Assembly (NCBI GenBank): GCA_963402885.1
Contig: OY727096.1
Coordinates: 22,487,820 to 22,551,819 of the forward strand
Reading direction: 5' to 3'
DNA: 64,000 bases
From: Antedon bifida
Lineage: Eukaryota > Echinodermata > Crinoidea > Comatulida > Antedonidae
Shown: one piece after another, positions 60,601-64,000 of the stretch
Position numbering within the stretch: position 1 is the stretch's first letter
Layout: each line of letters begins with the position of its first letter
Made by a program: the position numbers and the translations under genes
The notes under the pieces: model-generated
What the model was told of the DNA's origin: nothing
Seen by the model: the letters and a program-made list of their open reading frames with translations, nothing else
Database searches by the model: none

Positions 60601-61468
60601 GTTAAAATGTTCATCTTGATCTCTGTATAGTATTCATAAAAGTATACGGTAATACAACAGAGACAATTAGATTAGAACTACCAAAACTGTAGAACAACAT
60701 ACTAAGGAGGCGACAATTCCATATGGGTAAACCTGAATGTTCTATAGATGGCGCTACACCAACTACGAGATTTCATGGTAATTCCAATTCCAAGTCACAT
60801 AGACTCACTCATGACTAAGCTGTGTCGATGAACCAGCGAAAGCTAAAGTAAAAACGTAAGTTTTGCAGTTTTATTCCCTTTGGATCATCCAAAATAAAAA
60901 TGAATTATTAATTAATTAAACTCACACAGTCAAATTTTCAACTCATGAAAATGAATTATATTTATATACTATTGATGACTTAGCTCGCCATTTAAGTTTT
61001 ACCTGTTTATTTCCCGCGACTTAACCAAAGTTGTTCCTCCACTATTCAAATGACTGGCGTTGCTACGGTGACTTGATAATTCATAGTTATTGCTTGTTGC
61101 TGTAAATGAATATTATTGAAAATATTATGAGGAATTAAACATACTGGATGTTATCAGGAAAAACAAATTTGTCTTTTATGAACTATTTGTTTTTGCCGTT
61201 TACCTCTTTTATGTTTTGGTCGTGCTCCACCACCCGGAATATTTGATCCATCAATAAAACCATTGCTGAGGCTGGATTTCCTATCTCCACTTGCTTTTAG
61301 TCGGTCATCTGAGTGTCGTCTTCCAGTAGTGCTTGACCTGCTACTGGATCCAGGTTCGCTCCCATCTTCTCTGCTTGATCGTGGTCTTGTACGACCAGCT
61401 GAGTTAGGCCTACTAGTAGGTCTTTTCTTTTGAGATGCGATCTGCGATCCTGTTAAGCTGAGATCCAT
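51531..61468 (-). CDS. CEP131: CEP131 (AZI1), complete gene, 19 coding exons
   Basis: Centrosomal protein of 131 kDa, a centriolar-satellite and basal-body protein needed for cilium assembly and BBSome-related trafficking. The spliced reading frame is 3549 nt (1182 residues; human about 1083). Visible parts: N-terminal DLSLTG motif and low-complexity Ser/Arg tail; a DFLELF motif near residue 125; an IQ motif (AASRIQRWYRENRQ) near residue 300; acidic/Ser-rich middle; SIMTFLDE motif near residue 600; and a continuous coiled coil from about 640 to the end. That coiled coil includes EPEIQNLIAKHK, EAELLQSEER, RDKEIELVIQRL and KRADHLESLLEQQ, all close to vertebrate CEP131. Start: ATG at 61468 is the first in-frame Met, but the frame stays open to the exon edge at 61484, so a further upstream start is possible. 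Divergent neighbour: CNOT3. Confidence 0.95.
52008..52204 (-). CDS. CEP131: CEP131 coding exon 18
   Basis: 197 nt, VIRQEFADRLVATEEENRRL and EEMDEVHKR. Acceptor TTTCTAG, donor GTAATC. Confidence 0.94.
52552..52723 (-). CDS. CEP131: CEP131 coding exon 17
   Basis: 172 nt, IRDKYEGELKEMELSER ... GENIRLNALIKQKQEEVND. Acceptor CTCCAG, donor GTAAAA. Confidence 0.94.
53095..53243 (-). CDS. CEP131: CEP131 coding exon 16
   Basis: 149 nt, SKERELREHVRQDRDKEIEL then VIQRL; strongly conserved. Donor GTAAG. Confidence 0.95.
53302..53432. mobile_element. Palindromic MITE, CTGTCTACACTATCAAAC family, copy 6 (CEP131 intron)
   Basis: Left CTAAAGCTCATCTCTACACA; core AAATATGGTAGTGATATGCC; right arm lost after TGTCCATATA apart from TAGTGTAAG. 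Lies 50 nt from exon 15. Confidence 0.72.
53481..53555 (-). CDS. CEP131: CEP131 coding exon 15
   Basis: 75 nt, TEVRELEERLKLEKEAWVEN. Acceptor TTTTCAG, donor GTATG. Confidence 0.92.
53643..53868 (-). CDS. CEP131: CEP131 coding exon 14
   Basis: 226 nt coiled coil (YEKQLEQEEVAYQQQRRRMY ... EFDKAREEQEKRHT). Acceptor TATTCAG, donor GTGAGA. Confidence 0.94.
53935..54262 (+). mobile_element. tRNA-derived SINE, about 330 bp, with two tRNA-like parts
   Basis: The head GGAGCTGTAGCTTGGTAGTT...GGGTTCAATCC has A- and B-box-like motifs. The body contains ACTCCCTAAGCCTCAAATGA (repeated at 55582). A second tRNA-like unit (54187-54259) has a good acceptor stem (GCCCCAG/TTGGGGC), a D-arm-like TGGTCTAATGGTTAGGAC and the B box GTTCGAATC. 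Mismatches in its T and anticodon stems argue against a working tRNA. Located in the CEP131 intron between exons 13 and 14. Confidence 0.65.
54388..54605 (-). CDS. CEP131: CEP131 coding exon 13
   Basis: 218 nt, EITVKGLEPEIQNLIAKHK then IHEAELLQSEERAGQ; the best conserved part of the protein. Donor GTGACC. Confidence 0.95.
54654..54915. mobile_element. 262-bp hAT-like MITE (CAGGGCTCGAT ends)
   Basis: Left CAGGGCTCGATATCTCACA and right AAATCGTGCCCTG form imperfect inverted ends starting CAGGG, typical of hAT elements. In the CEP131 intron between exons 12 and 13. Non-coding. Confidence 0.65.
55150..55275 (+). mobile_element. Non-LTR retrotransposon 3' end
   Basis: AGGGCCCCAGTGGAAAGCAG...GATCTGGGTTACCCTCTTTA followed by AATAAAA: a LINE (CR1-type) 3'-end pattern common in marine invertebrates. 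In a CEP131 intron, opposite to the gene. Confidence 0.55.
55325..55421 (-). CDS. CEP131: CEP131 coding exon 12
   Basis: 97 nt, IRREKWIDEKTKKIK, near-identical to vertebrate ARREKWISEKTKKIK. The acceptor lies after a 16-A tract seen from the plus strand (poly-T tract in the gene). Confidence 0.92.
55578..55615 (+). mobile_element. SINE body fragment
   Basis: ACTCCCTAAGCCTCAAATGA plus GACTT, identical to part of the SINE at 53935-54262. Confidence 0.55.
55757..55863 (-). CDS. CEP131: CEP131 coding exon 11
   Basis: 107 nt, LIDDKKMLSEKYDAVLKELK, matching vertebrate LIDDKKVLSEKCEAVVAELK. Donor GTATTC. Confidence 0.93.
56087..56251. mobile_element. Palindromic MITE, CTGTCTACACTATCAAAC family, copy 7 (CEP131 intron)
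   Basis: Both ends intact: TAAAGCTCTGTCTACACTAT and ATAGTATAGACAGAGCTTTA, with TA at each outer edge. Ends about 20 nt before the splice donor of exon 10 as read on the plus strand. Confidence 0.85.
56271..56396 (-). CDS. CEP131: CEP131 coding exon 10
   Basis: 126 nt coiled coil ending YENTIKRHLGFIDQ, as in vertebrates (YEATIQRHLAFIDQ). Its donor (GTATG) is only about 20 nt from a MITE in the intron. Confidence 0.93.
56501..56680 (-). CDS. CEP131: CEP131 coding exon 9
   Basis: 180 nt. Ser/Thr-rich start, then the first heptads of the coiled coil (LTQKLQLDEKDRSVKMLQKS). Donor GTAGGC. Confidence 0.9.
56771..56970. repeat. Minisatellite, about 17-bp unit (AATAGGGGTGTCCCATT)
   Basis: About 12 units filling two-thirds of the 329-nt CEP131 intron between exons 8 and 9. 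Same consensus as 12370-12806. The antisense GTPLLMGHPY-type ORF is its translation, not coding. Confidence 0.92.
57010..57076 (-). CDS. CEP131: CEP131 coding exon 8
   Basis: 67 nt, encodes SIMTFLDEVDKTDQD, equal to vertebrate SIMSFLDEMEKSGQD. Donor GTATTT. Confidence 0.9.
57139..57510. mobile_element. Palindromic MITE, CTGTCTACACTATCAAAC family, copy 8, split by another insertion
   Basis: Left half 57139-57185 (AAGCCCTGTCTACACTATTA), right half 57420-57510 (ATATGGACATGATGATGTCA ... CTGATAGTGTAGATAGAG). Between them lies a separate insert. In the CEP131 intron between exons 7 and 8. Confidence 0.8.
57186..57419 (+). mobile_element. Non-LTR-like 3' end inserted in MITE copy 8
   Basis: T-rich 3' segment ending CTGAAATAAAGAAAATGAATGAATGAT: an AATAAA signal and tandem GAAT tail, as for LINE 3' ends. 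Younger than the MITE it splits. Confidence 0.6.
57553..57775 (-). CDS. CEP131: CEP131 coding exon 7
   Basis: 223 nt, acidic (DIFDKDDLNENHDDNED), then YLSAENLQDF, equivalent to vertebrate LTADNLEKF. Donor GTGAAT. Confidence 0.9.
58150..58330 (+). repeat. Repeat with hammerhead-ribozyme-like core
   Basis: CTGATGA (58166-58172), a GGGC/GCCC stem (58174-58188), GAAA (58189-58192), then a minimal stem III (AGC-TCT-GCT) and an A at the expected cleavage position (58201). Stem I is not well paired. The rest of the unit (GAGATCCAGCCACTGATACC, poly-T, CATTGTCATTTTTTTCAG) is shared with 3545-3705. Hammerheads of this kind are known in Penelope-like retroelements; membership is inference. In the CEP131 intron between exons 6 and 7. 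Confidence 0.55.
58372..58552 (-). CDS. CEP131: CEP131 coding exon 6
   Basis: 181 nt, contains LTDLLDTLKLLEEP, matching vertebrate LEELLHTLQLLEKEP. Donor GTAAGT. Confidence 0.9.
58699..58974 (-). CDS. CEP131: CEP131 coding exon 5
   Basis: 276 nt in phase 0. Continues the helix (ELQKKRQQKQDEIKQMAE), then a Ser/Ala-rich segment ending VGRHVDEIFE. Donor GTAAAA. Confidence 0.9.
59011..59198. mobile_element. Palindromic MITE, CTGTCTACACTATCAAAC family, copy 9 (CEP131 intron)
   Basis: Left TTAAGCTCTGTCTACACTAT, right TTTGATAGTGACAGACAAAGC; the core contains a tandem CATAGCACTACC duplication. Between exons 4 and 5. Confidence 0.82.
59321..59965 (-). CDS. CEP131: CEP131 coding exon 4 (IQ motif)
   Basis: 645 nt, residues 156-370. 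Ser/Thr/Asn-rich linker, then EEYILTVNNAASRIQRWYRE (IQ calmodulin-binding-type motif). Finally a basic charged helix (RRRDEKARMARQEAIK). Donor GTAAAT. Confidence 0.93.
60341..60443 (-). CDS. CEP131: CEP131 coding exon 3
   Basis: 103 nt, encodes SNDDFLELFNSSHKP, equivalent to vertebrate TDFLMLFEG, then a basic stretch. Acceptor CTTCAG, donor GTAAGT. Confidence 0.87.
61003..61099 (-). CDS. CEP131: CEP131 coding exon 2
   Basis: 97 nt, acceptor TTTACAG, donor GTAAAA. Polar residues (NNYELSSHRSNASHL); no known domain. Confidence 0.8.
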
Positions 61469-61484
61469 AACATTGCTCACGTTC
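61204..61484 (-). CDS. CEP131: CEP131 exon with start codon
   Basis: Acceptor TTGCAG at 61485, so a non-coding (or further coding) exon lies upstream. The ATG at 61468 begins MDLSLTGSQIASQKKRP. An out-of-frame ATG lies 5 nt upstream of it. The rest is Ser/Arg-rich. Donor GTAAAC. Residues 1-88. Confidence 0.88.
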
Positions 61485-62883
61485 CTGCAATAAATTAACA
61501 AATAATATCATCAAATATAATACTATACTATTTACTAAAATTAGCCTACTACTAGTATCTGGCCTAGTAGGTACAGTGGGTTAGGAATTACAAATAAAAA
61601 TAGATTTGCAAACATGCAGTCTATCTACCACAATACCACCACCACCAGTAGTGATTATATCCATGCATGTACGCATGGAGGTAAAAATTAATTAATTATT
61701 TTTACCTCCATGCTATTGGTCACGTTTAAAATTGGCGCTCCGTATCGCAACCGATTTAAAACGCGACCGATTACATCTTTCACCGCCGAACCAGCCCAGC
61801 AGCTGACGGTCCTGTCTTCTCTTTTTCCTGCCTCAAACAAAACCAAATCATGATGGGGCCTAGCCTAGACTACTAAAAAAGAGAGTCCTGGCTTACTTTA
61901 ATTTACTAGGCTTACGTTGCGTTCTTATATATTTTTGTTTGTATTTTGATTTAAAGACATTACATTAAAACATACCTAGTTCCCTAAAAGATTGAATAAC
62001 TTGCACATTTCGGCGGCGCGAGACACACAACAAACATCACTTCGAAAAATCAGCAGCAGAGCATGTAATGCATAGGCCTAGATTGTATCCGTTACAGATA
62101 CAAACATTTTTTTTTTAAATGTGTTTCTCATTTCAGACGTCTTATTTTGCAATCACATAAGTTGAAACAACTAGACACACCAACATAATACAAACATGTA
62201 TAATAAGCACACTAAAAGTGTAATTAAATGATACTTTAAATAAATATTTTATGGTGCAAAGTTATGTGACATTACAGAGGATCCTTCCTTGCAACAAGAA
62301 ATTTGTATTTTTGTTTGCTTATTATGTCAGTTTAGGTTCATTTAGTGCGTGTAAAATGAAGAAATGAAATAACTCAACACAAATAATAGCTAGCAATAAG
62401 CAAATGAGGCGAAATGTTTGTGATTTGTTTATTAAATATGACATAAATTCTCTGTCTTGAAATAAATTGACCCAAATTGACCTGAGGTTAATGATATCCC
62501 ATAATGACATAGGCTGGGTTCATTATATCAATACGCAACAACAACTAGGTCTCGTAGTGTAATTTCATATAAATCTGTGGCAAATTTTGTTTCATTTTTA
62601 TTTATGATAAATTATCTTTTAATTTAAATGTATTTATGGTTTAGACTTGAATACAACATCCAAAAGCTAACAAGTCTTTAAAAAATAATGATTATTTTGG
62701 CGGAATCATAAACAAATCACAGTGTGTAAACTGCCATTTACAGCAAAATCTCCAATTTGTATGTTGCGAGAAGCGTTTTGTTATAAATAACAATCATATT
62801 CGTTGTTTTATTAAAGCAAATTTATTGAATTCTATCTTCTCTTTTATAAAGCTATGTATATATTTTGAAATTTACATGGCATA
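61485..62883. other. Divergent intergenic region between CEP131 and CNOT3
   Basis: About 1.4 kb between the two start codons, expected to hold both promoters and 5' UTRs. Least A+T-rich at 61720-61860 and about 62000 (GGCGGCGCGAG), the likeliest promoter core. No TATA box assigned. Contains a perfect 16-bp-arm inverted repeat (61673-61713). Confidence 0.6.
61673..61713. repeat. Perfect inverted repeat, 16-bp arms, 9-bp spacer
   Basis: GCATGGAGGTAAAAAT, spacer TAATTAATT, then the exact inverse complement. Lies in the shared CEP131/CNOT3 upstream region. The spacer is an A+T homeobox-like TAATTA site. Confidence 0.85.
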
Positions 62884-62908
62884 ATGGGTGATAAAAGAAA
62901 GCTTCAAG
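62884..62908 (+). CDS. CNOT3: CNOT3 coding exon 1
   Basis: 25 nt, MGDKRKLQ plus one base, donor GTAGGA. Too short to be seen as an ORF; found by homology. The upstream two-codon ORF ATG-GCA-TAA (62876-62884) overlaps the start codon by one base. Confidence 0.9.
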
Positions 62909-63896
62909 GTAGGATATGGGAATAAGATTGCTGAACTTTCATTGTTGTTTATTCTGTGGTCTGGTGCTGTGAAGCCTAGGCTGGTTCATGAACACTTTGC
63001 TGGCTGCAAGTTTGACGTTGCAGTTGCTCTCTGCTAGGCGATGGGTGTTGGGTTGGTCTGAAGTCTATTCCAATCCTAGGCTAGCTAAATAAAATTAATT
63101 TATATATGATAAAAAATGTATTTTATGAAATCCAGTTATATTTTTACCAAACTAAATAATTCTTGAATTTTTTTGCCTCAACAAAAAAGGCAGGAGGGAG
63201 GATATCTTTTTTGGCATAAACGGTCGAATATAAAAAAAGACAGTTTCCTATAAAATAGCCTAGCTAGGCACGGCACAGTCCACAATTTAATTTTTGCTAT
63301 TTATTATTTTATTGTCATGGTTGGTCAACCATGGTGATGTCAATGTTTGGTGTGAAGGCAATCGATTCGGCACAAGACGAGCATCTAGGCCTAGCTAGGC
63401 TAGGCCTACTCATTGTTTCCTATCATGCATTTAATTCTTTCTTTTTCTATCTTTTCTGTGTGGTACAGGAACTAGGTAAACCCACACCGTACCAGTTCAG
63501 TTGAAAACCTATACTATACTATATCAATTACAATTTACATGCAGTGGTTTTGAACCGTGCCGTGCCATTCCAATATATAGATCTAGCCTACTGTAGTTAC
63601 ATATTTATGCAAATCCATCCCCCTGCTGAGACTAATTAGTAATTAATAATATTCTAGGATAGTAGTTATATATCAAAGTGGTATCTGACCTCCCAGTAAT
63701 AATAATAATTATCAGTATTCTAATCCTTATTCACTAAATGTCTGCTGTAGCTTGAACTTGCATTCTTGTACAGTATTTAAAGTGTTGTTCCTGCCTCCAC
63801 TAATTATAGTGATATCTTCCTTTTTTAGGTGAAATAGAAAGGTGTCTAAAGAAAGTGTCAGAAGGAGTAGAAACATTTGAGGATATTTGGCAAAAG
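62884..63896 (+). CDS. CNOT3: CNOT3, CCR4-NOT complex subunit 3, 5' part (two coding exons)
   Basis: Subunit of the CCR4-NOT deadenylase complex, which shortens mRNA poly(A) tails and regulates transcription and mRNA decay. Exons 62884-62908 and 63829-63896 join in frame to 93 nt. They read [20 protein letters not shown] and then [11 protein letters not shown], almost identical to the N-terminus of human CNOT3 ([20 protein letters not shown]). This is the start of the Not3 N-terminal coiled-coil domain. The remainder of the gene (several hundred residues) lies beyond the right edge. Start context is good (A at -3, G at +4). Confidence 0.93.
62909..63828 (+). other. CNOT3 intron 1
   Basis: 920-nt GT-AG intron. 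Contains CTAGGCCTAG-rich stretches (63380-63410) and nothing else recognised. Confidence 0.75.
63829..63896 (+). CDS. CNOT3: CNOT3 coding exon 2
   Basis: 68 nt, acceptor TTTTTTAG, donor GTAACA. Encodes [20 protein letters not shown] then WQK, the conserved Not3/Not5 N-terminal motif. Confidence 0.93.
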
Positions 63897-64000
63897 GTAA
63901 CATCCATACATTTTAATTCCTTTCTTACGGCAGTGCACATTTATTTATTATTAATAATGTTCTTTAATGTGATGGCACTATGAATGTTATAGGACTGGTA
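63897..64000 (+). other. CNOT3 intron 2 (partial)
   Basis: Starts at the GTAACA donor and runs to the window edge; no coding sequence in it. Confidence 0.7.

Overview
This is an A+T-rich (by eye about two-thirds) eukaryotic nuclear window, intron-rich and full of small transposable elements. The genes, the frequent TAGGCCTA-type palindromes and the spectrum of short inverted-repeat elements suggest a marine invertebrate deuterostome, perhaps an echinoderm. That placement is inference and not proven here.

Three conserved animal genes can be read. (1) On the minus strand, the 5' part of a T-type (Cav3-like) voltage-gated calcium channel alpha-1 gene: six coding exons from 43911 down to 1942, 1128 nt or 376 residues in one uninterrupted frame. 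They give the N-terminus and domain I through the pore glutamate to the start of S6; the gene continues off the left edge. Its first intron between coding exons (43675 to 17693, 25,983 nt) has AT-AC ends with textbook U12-type 5' splice and branch-point sequences. (2) On the minus strand, a complete CEP131 (AZI1) gene: 19 coding exons from 61468 to 51531, summing to 3549 nt (1182 residues plus stop). It encodes a centriolar-satellite/ciliogenesis protein with an IQ motif and a long C-terminal coiled coil. (3) On the plus strand, the first two coding exons of CNOT3 (CCR4-NOT subunit 3), starting at 62884 and running off the right edge. CEP131 and CNOT3 are head to head, with start codons about 1.4 kb apart.

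The rest is introns, intergenic DNA and repeats. The most striking block (20365-28027, inside the U12 intron) is a same-orientation array of about 1.6-kb non-coding elements with hairpin ends and short asymmetric inverted repeats. The array is inserted near the 3' end of an older copy of the same family; a solo copy lies at 8701-10291. The architecture resembles non-autonomous Helentron/Helitron-type elements. Other families: a 130-190 bp palindromic MITE with nine copies (four in CEP131 introns), several single MITEs (7902, 16120, 41027, 49409, 50244, 54654), a tRNA-derived SINE, a two-copy repeat with a hammerhead-ribozyme-like core, non-LTR 3' tails, a CTGCAG-rich dispersed repeat, and several minisatellites.

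The most unusual gene-associated feature is a roughly 73-bp tandem array (51086-51590). It consists of re-duplicated copies of the last coding residues, stop codon and first 3' UTR bases of CEP131. No prokaryotic features, CRISPR arrays or rRNA genes were seen.
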